Assembly: GCA_007570785.1 (NCBI GenBank)
Contig: ML664159.1
Coordinates: 3,513,951-3,577,950, forward strand
Direction: 5' to 3'
Length of the DNA: 64,000 bases
From: Antilocapra americana
Taxonomy: Eukaryota > Chordata > Mammalia > Artiodactyla > Antilocapridae
In this document: positions 53,741 to 64,000 of the stretch, piece by piece
Layout of the letters: every line of letters begins with the position of its first letter
How positions within the stretch are numbered: position 1 is the first letter of the stretch
Notes under the pieces: model-generated
Database searches by the model: none
What the model was told of the DNA's origin: nothing
The model's input: the letters and a program-made list of their open reading frames with translations, nothing else
Made by a program: the position numbers and the translations under genes

Positions 53741-53900
53741 GCTTCCATAGTGACTCAGATAGTAAAGAATCCGCCTGCAATGCAGGAGACCCAGGTTCTA
53801 TTCCTGGGTCAAGAAGATCCTCTGGAGAAGGGCATGGCAACCCACACCAGTATTCTTTTCTGGAGAATCCCATGGATGGGAGAGTCTGGCGGATTAATGC
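53741..53900 (+). mobile_element. Bov-tA SINE, right arm of a second inverted pair
   Basis: Head 'gcttccatagtgactcag', B-box-like 'aggttctattcctgg', body to 'gggagagtctggcgg', 3'-truncated. The 9-mer 'gagggtttt' at 53594-53602 and 53953-53961 may be an outer target duplication, with about 50 unexplained bases on the right. Confidence 0.87.
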
Positions 53901-53952
53901 ATGTCTTCTCTCTCCTGGGCATACAAATAACACTACTGTGAGCCAAGGGCTG

Positions 53953-54250
53953 GAGGGTTTTGAGTCTTACAAATAGGATGCCCACATAACTTATTTTCCA
54001 CTATATCTTCTCACTTTTAGAGTGAAAGGAGACATTGTTAATACATATATGGGAAAAACAGGCATGAATCTGGTCCAGCTCAGGCAAGCCAGGGAGAAGT
54101 TCACCTGACTAATAAGCCATGTTACTGCTTGGACTTTATCCTATGGCCAAGGCTTTGAAGGGTTTGAAGCAAGAAGGAGGCAACTACAATGTGGAGGATG
54201 GAATGTCAGGGAGATAATGGAGTCAAGGAGACCATAGATCCTAGTAACAG
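53953..54250 (-). mobile_element. L2-associated ancient repeat, right part
   Basis: 'ggactttatcctatggcc', 'gctttgaagggtttgaag' and 'gagataatggagtcaagg' follow the repeat's downstream order (tttggcttttactct…ggagggttttgag…). Diverged. Confidence 0.4.
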
Positions 54251-55539
54251 ATCAGGTAAAAAAAGATAGAAGGAGGGATACATGTACACACACACATGTT
54301 CACAAACACACACACACACAAGTGCTATCTGTTATATGTAGAAGATGGGCTCATTTCTGCTAAAGGAAACATTCATGGGCTACAAAAGTCCCATAAGAAG
54401 TCTGTTTCCAGGGTAATAAGAAACAAAAGGAGAGACCTACATTTTCTGATTATAATATACAGTCTAATATATGTAATATACAGTCTAAGGGATATTTTGG
54501 TGGTTATGGAAGTCCTTCCAGTCACCAGACATGTGAGAAAGACTCAAAAACACTTAGACATGACTTTTGGTGCCAATAGATGGGCTTTCCTTGAGGATTT
54601 CTAAGGCAAAATATGGTTACTGAGCACATCCTGCAGAAATACCATCATGCTTTGTGCCCATGATAGCTCAGAATTGGGGTGGGTTCCAGCTGTCTGGATG
54701 GGTAGCACTATTGATTCATGTCTGAGATCTGCTGGGTATTTATGCTGAGAGCCCTAAAGTGAAAGAGGTCAGCATTATTGTCTGGACCCTTTCAGCTGGA
54801 GCATATTTAAGACTAATACTCTTGCTTTTCTGTGGTCCAAGGTAATCAGCCAGGGTTGGGGAAGACCAGTCTGTGAGGTTGCACTGCCTTCTGGGTGAGA
54901 ACATGGAGGTGAGTAGAAATTTCTAAGTGAGCAGCTCTGATCATAGGGAATTAACCTTAAGTGTGGGCAGAACAGAACACAGACAAGGAGAGATTCAAAG
55001 GCTCCAGGAGGCCTTTCCCACCACCAAGATGATATTCCTTTCATGTCAGGCTTGGCTTCCTTTATTTGTTTGTCTCTCTGTTGTTGTGTTTTGTTTTTTG
55101 TTTGCTTTTTTTCCCCCTTAACACATATTCCATTCTAGAAGCCATATACAGAGGTTTTTAAAGTAAAAGTACAGCAAGAATACCCATCCATTCATGCCAA
55201 GCTCTAACTGGCTGCAGCAGTCACAGTCTTGCATGATCTTATTCTAATCAAACACAACACAGTATATGGACGCTCTCTTTTGCTTTTTGCAGTTTGGTAG
55301 CTCTGACACGCTCACAATGCTACACTGTGCAACTCTCTCCCTCACCTCTGCCAGTCTGTCCCCTCATTTCCTTCCCAGCCAGGCTTTGCAGCTGTTCCAC
55401 TCCCATGAAGCTTCTTGGTCTACATTCCCAGCCCCCTTGTCTTCTTGCCATCTGCAGTTCTATTGCTGACCCTCTTGTTCCTTCTCCCTTTCTACCAGTC
55501 AGCCTTGTACAGTTCGCAGTACATTTCAAAGCAAAGACA
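54251..55539. other. Single-copy DNA with (CA)n
   Basis: A (CA)n tract with interruptions lies at 54285-54320. The 102-codon frame at 54296-54604 and frames at 55266-55634 have no recognisable domains. No gene seen. Confidence 0.35.
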
Positions 55540-55740
55540 TTTGAATAATAATGATAGCTCCCATCTTCTGGCAGCTTACAGTGGGACAGTATGAGCAATG
55601 AGCTCTTTGCCCAGACTGTTTGTTCCATCCTCACGAGTCAGTGAACCAGGTACTTTTACTAGTTTTGTTTTATAGGATTGAAAACTATAAAGTGCAGCAC
55701 CATTAGGTGTAGAGCTGGGTAACTAAAGCACCAGTTTCAG
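55540..55740 (-). mobile_element. MIR SINE
   Basis: 'aataataatgatagctccc', 'ttccatcctcacgagtcag', 'ccaggtacttttactagt', 'gtgtagagctgggtaac' follow minus-strand MIR. Diverged. Confidence 0.5.
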
Positions 55741-55989
55741 TGACTGACATGGAGTATGTGCATGAGTTGGAATTGTGTATGACTGCAAGTAACAGGAAGA
55801 AAAAAAAAAACTTCAATGTTTTAAAGCGACGTTTACTTTTCTCATATTGCAAAATATCCAGAGGTAGTAGTTGCCCTATTGGTTCAGCAGCAAAGCAAGG
55901 TGAGGATCAAGATCTTCCAAGATGGCCACACAGCTGCAGTGACACATCTCTCTTCAGAGCTGGAAGGAAAGGGACTTGCTTCTTAAGCA
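55741..55989. other. Unassigned, possibly old repeat
   Basis: 'actgcaagtaacaggaag' and 'tccagaggtagtag' recall an old dispersed repeat that I cannot name. Confidence 0.25.
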
Positions 55990-57665
55990 TCTTTGTCTTA
56001 CATGGATCAATGGAACAGAAGAGAGAGTCCAAAAATAAGCCCACACATCTATGGTCAATTAATTCTTGACAAAGGGGGAAAGAATATACAATGGGAAAAA
56101 AACAGTCTCTCCAGCAGTGATGTTGGGAAAGCTGGACAACCACATATAAATCAATGAAGCTAGAACACACTCTCTCACCATATACAAAAATAAACCCAAA
56201 ATGGCTTAAAGACTTAAATATAAGACATGACACCATTAAACTCCTAGAAGAGATCACAAGCAAAGCATTCTCTGAAATAAATTATACCAACACTTTCTTA
56301 GGTCAGTTTCCCAAGGCAATAGAAATAAAAGCAAAAAAACAACCAAATGGGACCTAATCAAGCTTACAAGATTTTGCATGGCAAAAGAGACCATAAACAA
56401 AACGAAAAGGCAACCTAAGAATGGGAGAAAATATTTGCAAATGGTGCACCCAACAAGGGCTTAATTTCCAAAATATACAAATACCCATACAACTCAAAAG
56501 CAGCTAAAACAAACAACTGAACCCCCAAATGGGCAGAAGATCTAAACAGACATTTATCCAAAGGAAAAATAGAGGTGGCCAACAGGCACATGGAAAGAGC
56601 CTCAACACTGCTAATTACTAAAGAAATGCAAACCAAAACAACAATGAGGTACTACCTCACACTGATCAGAATGGCCATTCTTAAAAGCTCTACAAAGATC
56701 TAATGCCAGAGAGGAGGTGGAAACAAGAGAACTGTCCTACACTGTTGGTGGGAATGTAAACTGGTGTAGCCACTATAGAAAACAATGTGAAGTTTCCTCA
56801 GAACACTAGAAATAGAATTACCATATGATCCAACAATCTCACTCTAGGCATATATCCAGACAAAACTATAATTCAAAATGATACATGCACACATAATATT
56901 CATAGTAGTACTATTCACAATAATCAAAACATGAAAATAACCTAAATGTCCATCAACAAATACATGCATAAAGAAGATGATGTACATATATACAGTGGAA
57001 TACTACTCTGCCATACAAAAGACTGAAATAATGCCATTTGCAGCAACATGGCTCCCCGGTGGCTCAGCGGCAAAGAATCTACCTGTACAGCAGGATCTTC
57101 AGGAGACGCAGGTTGGATCCCTGGGTCAGGAAAATCCCCTGGAGAAGGAAATTGCAACCCATTCCAGCATTCTTGCCTGGGAAATCCCATGGACAGAGGG
57201 GACTGGTGGGCTACAGTCCAAAGGATAGCAAAGAGCTGGACACGACTGAAGCGACTTAGCATGCACACATGGACGAAACTAGATATTATTATACTGAGTG
57301 AAGTCAGTCAGAAAGAGACAAAGACCATATGATATCCCTTATATGTAGAATCTAAAATATGAAGCGCATGAACTTATCTACGAAACAGAAGCAGACACAC
57401 AGATACAGAGAATATACTTGTGTTTGCCATGGGGAAGAGGGATGGATGGGTGGGAATTGGGGTCAGCATATGTAAGCTATTATGTGTGGAATGGATAAAC
57501 AACAAGTCCTACTGTGTAGCACAAAGAACTATTCTCAGTATCCTATGACAAATCATAGTGGAAAAGAATGTATATATACATGCATATATATATATATTTA
57601 TAAACTGAATTGCTTTGCTGTATAGCAAAAATTAACACAATATTGTAAATCAACTATTTACATAG
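55990..57665 (+). mobile_element. L1 LINE, ORF2 C-terminal region to 3' end, split by a SINE
   Basis: About 1.7 kb of 5'-truncated L1. ORF2 3' half from 'atggaacagaagagagag' ('aatgggacctaatcaagc', 'agaaatgcaaaccaaaac', 'tactctgccatac'), a Bov-tA at 57051-57266, then 'gtgaagtcagtcagaaag' and the 3' UTR ending 'gtaaatcaactattta'. The cysteine-motif region is damaged by frameshifts. It includes a (TA)n run at 57571-57600. Inactive. Confidence 0.92.
57051..57266 (+). mobile_element. Bov-tA SINE nested in L1
   Basis: Head 'gctccccggtggctcagc', B-box-like 'aggttggatccctggg', tail 'gaagcgacttagcatgcac'. Short flanking 'acatgg' on both sides is the likely TSD remnant. Inserted just after the L1 phrase 'gcagcaacatgg'. 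Confidence 0.93.
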
Positions 57666-58308
57666 CACTTTACTCAATGCTCTATTCCCCAGTCTGTTCT
57701 GTTCCTGTCTATTCCTGAATCCTATCCCCTGCCCTAACTCTTTGCCCTCAGCCACTACCACCACCAGCAAACTTCCCTTACTTCTGATTGGCTAGACTTG
57801 GGCAACACTCCCTGCCACCTAAAACCTTTTATTTTCCAGTGGTAAGGAGTTTTCCAAGACTGACTTAGGTAAATAAGCATTTGTTCTTTAGATTTGTGAT
57901 AGAGAAATGCATTCTGTGAGTTTATGGCATCTCTTCCCAGTAGCTGAGCAAACAGGGGTTATGTTGCAGGGGAAAATGGATGGAGAGGACTGTTGGAGAG
58001 GGAATTACAGTTTCTGCCCACTCAGTAGATGTCAGTTCCCAATCCCTTGAGAGCAGAGAGGCATCAATTCCAGGTGTACTCTCCACGTGAATTTTCACTA
58101 TGGCATCTGGATTCAAGAGGATGGCCTTTGTGGATAGCATAAAATTAGTGAATCCTGTGTCAAATTTTTGGACAAGTTTTTGGAAGAGAGCTTACAGCAT
58201 GCCTCTATTCCTCCAAATTGAGAGTGTCTGATTCAAAGGGCATTCATCAATATACTTTACGAATTCTAAATACTTTGCAAGATTCACTGCAAGCTGATTA
58301 TATGGTCA
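57666..58308. other. No feature recognised
   Basis: Single-copy-looking DNA without coding signal. Confidence 0.4.
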
Positions 58309-58617
58309 TGTGCTGTGCTTAGTCACTCAGTTGTGTCCGACTCTTTGTGACCCCATGAACTATAGCCCTCCAGGCTCCTCTGTCCATGGGGATTCTCCAG
58401 GCAGGAATATTGAAGTAGGTTGCTATGCTTTCCAACCCAGAGGTCAAACCCAGGTCTCCTGCATTGCAGGCAGATTCTTTACCATCTGAGCTACCAGGGA
58501 GGCCCAAGAATGCTGGAGTGGGTAGCCTGTCCCTTCTCCAGTGGATCTTCCCAACTCAGGAGTTGAACCAGGGTTTCCTGCATTGCAGACAGATTCTTTA
58601 CCAGCTGAGCTTCCAGG
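58309..58617 (-). mobile_element. Bov-tA SINE with duplicated tRNA head
   Basis: Read on the minus strand: tRNA head, partial BovA, then at the junction 'attcttgggcctccctgg' a second head and full BovA body. Same architecture and same junction as 30848-31172. About 309 bp. Confidence 0.9.
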
Positions 58618-58739
58618 AACCATCAAAGACTAAATATATTTCCTTAGCTCATTTTGATCTCTGATTATCTGATACGCTTATTAAAGAAAAATTGGTCATC
58701 TTGTCAGTCAATAGACTAGCCATCATTTTTGTAGTTTTC
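58618..58739. other. No feature recognised
   Basis: Short AT-rich spacer. Confidence 0.35.
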
Positions 58740-58990
58740 TACCCAGTAGCTATTTTATTCTTCCTTGGGAGGTAAAACACTCAGAAAAAAGATTCAGTTT
58801 TCCAGAGGTTACCAGAATGTGGATGTGAACCTTGGAGATACAGAAACCACTGGCAGCCATGAAGCAGCAAGTATGAAGAAGAAGCCAAAACTAAGGGGGG
58901 CAAAGCAGAAAACTAGAAGGATGTTGAGACACTGGGGACATCACAGAGCTGCTGAATAGGATTGGACCATCAATACCCACAGAATTCCTA
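58740..58990. mobile_element. Possible ancient LTR relic
   Basis: 'gaaccttggagatacagaaac', 'cagccatgaagcagcaag' and 'acatcacagagctgctgaa' recall the body of old mammalian LTRs (MaLR/ERVL-type). Termini not visible. The 64-codon frame over it is spurious. Confidence 0.35.
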
Positions 58991-59454
58991 ACAGCTGAAA
59001 AAGCAATATATATTAAAGTCCTATAGGTGGGTTTTTGTTACCAACAGCCTGACATAATTGCAGTGGATGTCATTTCCAATTGTGTTACAATTATTGCCAT
59101 GTGGACAAGGGTGAGATTTCAGAATATTCGGGATAAAGGAGTCCTTAGGCTTCATTCTAAGAAGTAATTTTCATTTAAAACTAATGCATAGACCATAGTG
59201 GAAGTAAGTGGTCAGACCTACATGAGCTTTTGGGTTCAATGCTCCTTCATTGGCCCCTCTTCGGTAATAAAGAGCTCACCACTGAAAATCCCTTAGTTTA
59301 GTGTCTGACCTGTAGTGAACACTCAGAAAATAGTATCAATTTGTAAATTATTTAGGTTATATGTTTCCTATTCACTATCCTTAAAATAATGGGACTATTA
59401 TTCTGCTGAATGGTCGGAATTAACTGAAGTGACAATATATGACGCATGACCAGA
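58991..59454. other. No feature recognised
   Basis: Single-copy-looking DNA. Confidence 0.35.
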
Positions 59455-59789
59455 ACATTCAGTCATTTATCCAACAAGCATTGCTTGAGCATCAGCTATG
59501 GGCTAGGCACTGTTCTCCTCTAGACACTGAGGATAACAGAGAGGGACCCTGTTGTCATCCTAGTGAGAGCAACTAGACATAAACCACAAATGTGTAACCC
59601 AACCATATTGCGTCCACTGGTGATTTGGGCTGTTGAGAATCCAAGATAGAGAGGCTCTGGGATAGAGAGGTATGAGCAGAGGTTTATTTCAGTCTGGGTC
59701 AGGGAAGGCCTCAGGGAGGAGGTGACATCTCTTTTGAATGATAAGAAAGTCCACAGGGAGGCACTGAACTCAGTAAATAGACATTCTAT
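59455..59789 (-). mobile_element. L2 LINE fragment
   Basis: Minus-strand L2: 'tccaacaagcattgcttgag', 'tgggctaggcactgttctc', 'gagggaccctgttgtcatcc', then 'tcagggaaggcctcaggg' and 'aggaggtgacatctctttt'. Order and spacing fit L2 3' sequence. Confidence 0.65.
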
Positions 59790-59960
59790 TATTAAGTTAC
59801 ATTGTTTTCTCATTGAAGCTTCACAACAACTTTATTATAATATTTTCATTTTACAAATTGGGAAAATTGAGGTCTGCGGTTAACTGAATTGCTTAAGATT
59901 ACAAGGCAAATAAGTGGCGGGGCCAGCATTTAAATGTCTATTGAGTCTGAAATGAGACTT
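59790..59960 (-). mobile_element. MIR SINE
   Basis: 'gcttcacaacaactttatt', 'attttacaaattgggaaaatt', 'taagtggcggggccagc' follow minus-strand MIR. Directly abuts the L2. Confidence 0.7.
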
Positions 59961-60436
59961 AGATTCCAGTACTCCTGAAGGAAGAGTCACTTAGCCGAGA
60001 CATTTTTGTGCTGTTGTAAGCACAAGCATAGGAGAGGGAATCTCCTAGGCTGGTGGGCCTCAGTAGGGGGTTGCAACCAAGCTTTAGAAATAACTGAATC
60101 AGGGTAGCCAGGGCATAGGGCCCTTGCCTAGCATCCCATGCCCTTGCCTGGGCATCTCTGGTCCCTGGCTGTCTGATGAACAGGATGGTGAGCTTGATGA
60201 AATTCTAAAACATCACCAAGAGGGCCTGCACCCTGAGAGACTCAGGAAAGCTATGCCATCCATTCTATTCCAATTGCCAGTCTCATGCTAAGATCACTTT
60301 TGTCATAACCAGTGCAACAATTCTTAGGAGACTTAAAGGTTATCCTGCCTGATAAGCAGTCAGTGGGGGAGAAAAAATGTAGAGACGGAAATCTTGATGT
60401 CACAGCACACCCATAAAACTCCAACATTCCTTTCCT
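59961..60436. other. No feature recognised
   Basis: Single-copy-looking DNA. 'catgcccttgcctgggcatc' is a small local palindrome/duplication near 60134-60155. Confidence 0.35.
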
Positions 60437-60860
60437 TTTTCAACAAGTATTTATTGAGCACCTACTGTGTGCCAAATACACTGATAAAAAGAACATTCAA
60501 GTTGTCTATTTTCATCTGGAAAGGGGGAAAGAGACAAGAAATAAGAAACAAACAATAAAGGCTTGGTTATAAAGCTCTGGTGGGTAAGTACAATTGGGAA
60601 ATGAGCAGGGATGAGGTGAGGGCTACATCGAAGGGTGGAAGTGAGGACATGGGAACTGAGGCCTGAAGGTGGAGATGACAAGGAGGAACTAGCCCTAGGA
60701 ACATTCCAGAAATGAGTGTTTCATGGTCCTGCCCAACCTCAGCCCACCCTGAGGAAAGAGAAGCCTGGCCACTTTCAGGAGACATAAACAGCAGGAGGAG
60801 CAAGATTAAGTGGAGGAGATACAGCAGGGCCAAGTCATGGGACCTCACTGGCTGCAGCAA
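60437..60860 (-). mobile_element. L2 and L2-associated repeat
   Basis: 'caacaagtatttattgagc' and 'acctactgtgtgccaaat' are a clear reversed L2 terminus. Downstream 'actgaggcctgaaggtgg', 'ggaacattccagaaatg' and 'ccaagtcatgggacc' continue the same old repeat seen at 1-345 and 53.4-54.2 kb. Confidence 0.6.
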
Positions 60861-61752
60861 AAAAAAGGAACTGACTCAGTTGGACAAAAAGTAGTTGGGG
60901 TGCCGTGTTGGGGGATACTCCCATATGCTCCTTTGATTTTGCTCTGAGAGTTTGGGGGACACCAGGCCCTACCCAGCTCACCTACTGAGGGGGCTGCTAT
61001 GAAGCTTTGGTGCTCCCTTCTACTGCCTCTAAGACAGATTGCTATTCAGATAACTGGCATAGGAACGAAGCTCTTTGGATGGTGAGCTCCTTCTTCTCAT
61101 CCTGCATGGTCATCCATCACTGGGAGGTGACAGACATGCCAGGAGGCTTGAAGCCAAGTGAAAAAAAATCACTGTATTTCTTTCTGCACTTCAGCATATA
61201 CACATCAAAAAACAAGTCTTTTCCTCACCAGCCTGGCATCCAGCCATCCTGAGCTCCTCCAGGGAGCATAGAAAGGGCATAGATTTTTTGTGCTAGGTAG
61301 AATACACAAGCTTTCCCTAAATGAAAATTTATTTCAGTGTTAAAAATGGGAAGGCTGCCCTCACACTCCACCACCAACTAAGCTCTAGGCCCAAAGGGTG
61401 AAGGGAAACCTTGGGTTCCTTGGAGCAGTAAAATGAACTGGCCAGCTAGAACCACAGCCAGGACTCGGAGGGTTTGTTTTCTTGAAGAGGAAAAAAACAA
61501 GAAAAATTAAGAACTCATTCACAACCTATATATTACTCTTTTATATTTCACAATTATTTTAAAAATGCCTTTTAAACAAGCTATTCTTGTGGAAAAGAAG
61601 GTGGGTTGGGACTAAACTGAGTTGAGAACAGATGTTAACATCTTTACAAGGATACTGACTTTGTTGGGTGATCCCAAGGACAAGGAGTCCACCCCAGAGA
61701 AGCAGCTGGCAAGGCTGAGAACAGCACTCAGTCTCAAATTTGCTGTCTGCAA
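60861..61752. other. Single-copy DNA, no gene recognised
   Basis: No repeat recognised. Frames up to 81 codons without domains. Confidence 0.35.
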
Positions 61753-63715
61753 TTCAGTTCAATTCAGTCTCTCAGTCATGTCTGATTCTTTGCAACTCCA
61801 TGAACTGCAGCACGCCAGGCCTCCCTGTCCATAACCAACTCCCGGAGTCTACCCAAACGCATGTCCATTGAGTCGGTGATGCCATCCAACCATCTCATCC
61901 TGTATTGCCCCCTTCTCCTCCTGCCCCCAATCTTTCCCAGCATCAGTGTCTTTTCAAATGAATCAGCTCTTTACATCAGGTGACCAAAGTATTGGAGTTT
62001 CAGCCTCAACATCAGTCCTCCGAGTGAACACCCAGGACTGATCTCCTTTAGGATGGACTGGTTGGATTACCCTGCAGTCCAAGGGACTCTTAAGAGTCTT
62101 CTCCAACACCACAGTTCAAAAGTATCAATTCTTTAGTGCTCAGCTTTCTTTATAGTCCAACTCTCACATCCATACATGACTACTGGAAAAACCATAGCCT
62201 TGACTAGACAGACCTTTGCTGACAAAATAATGTCTCTGCTTTTTAATATGCTGTCTAGGTTGGTCATAACTTTCCTTCCAAGGAGTAAGCATCTTTTAAT
62301 TTCATAGCTGCAGTCACCATCTGCAGTGATTTTGGGGCCCAGAAAAATAAAGTCTACCACTGTTTCCACTGTTTCCCCATCTATCTGCCATGAAGTAATG
62401 GGACCAGATGCCATGATCTTAGTTTTCTGAATGTTGAGCTTTAAGCCAACTTTTTCATTCTTTCACTTTCATCAAGAGGCTCTTTAGTTCTTCTTCACTT
62501 TCTGCCATAAGGGTGGTGTCATCTGCATATCTGAGGTTATTGATATTTCTCCCAGCAATCTTGATTCCAGCTGGTGCTTCCTCCAGCCCAGCAGTCTCAT
62601 GATGTACTCTGCATCGAAGTTAAATAAGCAGGGTGACAATATACAGCTTGACATACTCCTTTTCCTATTTGGAACCAGTCTGTTGTTCCATGTCCACTTC
62701 TAACTGTTACTTCCTGACCTGTGTACAGGTTTCTCAAGAGACAGGTCAGGTGGTCTGGTATTCCCATCTATTTCAGAATTTTCCACAGTTTATTGTGATC
62801 CACACAGTCAAAGGCTTTGGCGTAGCCAATAAAGCAGAAATAGATGTTTTTCTGGAACTCTTTTGCTTTTTCAATGATCCAGAGGATGTTGGAAATTTGG
62901 TCTCTGGCTCCTCTGCCTTTTCTAAAACCAGCTTGAACATCTGAAATTCACAGTTCACATATTACAGAGGCCTGGCTTGGAGAATTTTGAGCATTACTTT
63001 ACTAGCGTGTGAGATGAGGGCAATTGTGTGGTAGTTTGAGCATTCTTCAGCATTGCCTTTCTTGAAATTAGGAATGAAAACTGACCTTTTTCAGTCCTGT
63101 GGCCATTGATGAGTTTTTCAAATTTGCTGGCATGTTGAGTGCAGCACTTTTACAACGTCATCTTTTAGGATTTGAAATAGCTCAGGTGGAATTCCATCAC
63201 CTCCACTAGCTTTGTTCATAGTGATACTTCCTAAGGCCCACTTGACTTCACATTCCAGGATGTCTGGCTCTAGGTGAGTGTGAGTGATCACACCATCGTG
63301 GTTATCTGGGTCATGAAGATCTTTTTTGTACAGTTCTTCTGTGTATTCTTGCCACCTCTTCTTAATATCTTCTGCTTCTTTTAGGTCCATACCATTTCTG
63401 TCCTTTATTGGACCCATCTTTGCATGAAATGTTCCCTTGGTATCTCTAATTTTCTTGAAGAGATCTCTAGTCTTTCCATCCTATTGTTTTCCTCTATTTC
63501 TTTGCAGTGATCATTGAGGAAGGCTTTCTTATCTCTCCTTGATAGTCTTTGGAACTCTGCATTCAAATGGGAATATCTTTCCTTTTCTCCTTTGCTTTTT
63601 GCTTCTCTTCTTTTCACAGCTGTCTGTAAGGACTCCTTAGGCAGCCAGTTTGCTTTTTTGCATTGCTTTTTCTTGGGGATGGTCTTGATTCCTGTCTCCT
63701 GTCTGAAGCTTTAAA
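61753..63715 (-). mobile_element. BovB LINE, longest copy (about 2 kb)
   Basis: Minus-strand BovB from its 3' terminus ('caattcagttcaattcag') to the region upstream of the RT. On the coding strand the RT catalytic YADD is encoded at 62529-62518 within RYADDTTLMAESEEEL. Upstream lie the RT blocks 'MNKASGGDGIPPELFQILKD' (63118-63417 frame) and a lysine/arginine-rich linker (63405-63617 frame). At least four frame breaks separate these pieces, and the endonuclease domain is absent, so it cannot make an active protein. Frames on the plus strand here are antisense shadows. Confidence 0.95.
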
Positions 63716-63721
63716 ATTCTT

Positions 63722-64000
63722 TCCTTCAACAGACATTTCTCCAAAGAAGACATAAAAATGGCTAACAAACACATGAAAAGATGCTCAACATCACTCATTA
63801 TCAGAGGAATGCAAATCAAAACCACAATGAGGTACCACTTTACACCAGTCAGAATGGCTGCCATCCAAAAGTCTACAAGCAATAAATGCTGGAGAGGATG
63901 TGGAGAAAAGGGACCTCTCTTACACTGTTGGTGGGAATGCAAACTAGTACAGCCACTATAGAAAACAGTGTGGAGATTCCTTAAAAAACTGGAAATAGAC
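63722..64000 (+). mobile_element. L1 LINE ORF2 C-terminal region, runs off the window
   Basis: Starts near 'caacagacatttctcc', with 'agaggaatgcaaatcaaaac' and 'gtgggaatgcaaactagtac'. The frame at 63758-63961 keeps the L1 cysteine motif Cx3Cx7Hx4C ([18 protein letters not shown]). It begins within a few bases of the BovB's 5' break and continues past the end. Confidence 0.93.

Noticed and set aside
63118..63617. RT-like frames as a functional BovB
   Set aside because: Frame breaks separate every block and the 5' endonuclease region is absent.

Overview
The window is ruminant (most likely bovid) nuclear DNA from a gene-poor, repeat-rich region. The host group follows from the repeats: BovB (RTE-type) LINEs with their (CTGAA)n-type 3' ends, tRNA-Glu/BovB-derived Bov-tA SINEs, dimeric BOV-A2 SINEs, cetartiodactyl CHR SINEs and ruminant L1 3' ends, over an older mammalian layer of MIR, L2, HAL1, MaLR and MER5-type hAT fragments. 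I cannot separate cattle from sheep, goat or another bovid by eye. I found no convincing protein-coding exon, and no rRNA, snRNA or functional tRNA gene. The open frames of 60-180 codons are almost all translations of SINE/LINE sequence or chance frames in GC-rich DNA.

Layout: 0-12 kb holds BovB, BOV-A2, Bov-tA and L1 fragments around two quiet stretches (3.7-6.4 kb, 7.4-10.5 kb). From 12 to 18.2 kb is the least repeat-dense and most GC-rich part, with MER5/MIR relics, a CTCF-like motif and possible regulatory blocks. From 18.2 to 22.7 kb is a CHR/BovB/Bov-tA/MIR/L1 cluster with a BovB piece inside another BovB. From 22.7 to 27.5 kb is mostly single-copy, with the best CTCF-like motif and homeobox-rich candidate enhancer DNA. 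From 27.5 to 37.7 kb is dense: an inverted Bov-tA pair, a MaLR LTR, a Bov-tA with a duplicated head, an L1 with a 30-bp inverted repeat beside it, and old L1 relics. From 37.7 to 41.5 kb is mostly single-copy. From 41.5 to 50.4 kb holds a BovB, an ancient L1/HAL1 tract split by a CpG-rich ERV LTR and a Bov-tA, and a CHR SINE split by BovB. From 50.4 to 64 kb come MIR/MER5/L2 relics, a 1.7-kb L1 with a Bov-tA inside, and the longest BovB (about 2 kb, minus strand), which abuts an L1 running off the window end.

Nothing here acts as an operon or pathway. The plausible functions are regulatory (CTCF-like sites, candidate conserved noncoding elements, an LTR promoter), and these are inferences from motif content. 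The clearest direct observations are structural: nested insertions dated by target-site duplications, inverted SINE pairs that share one outer duplication, and a 29/30 inverted repeat beside an L1 breakpoint. I saw no evidence of a new biological system. Repeat family names are from memory of consensus sequences, not from a database search, and boundaries are good to about 5-20 bases unless a target-site duplication (TSD) fixes them.
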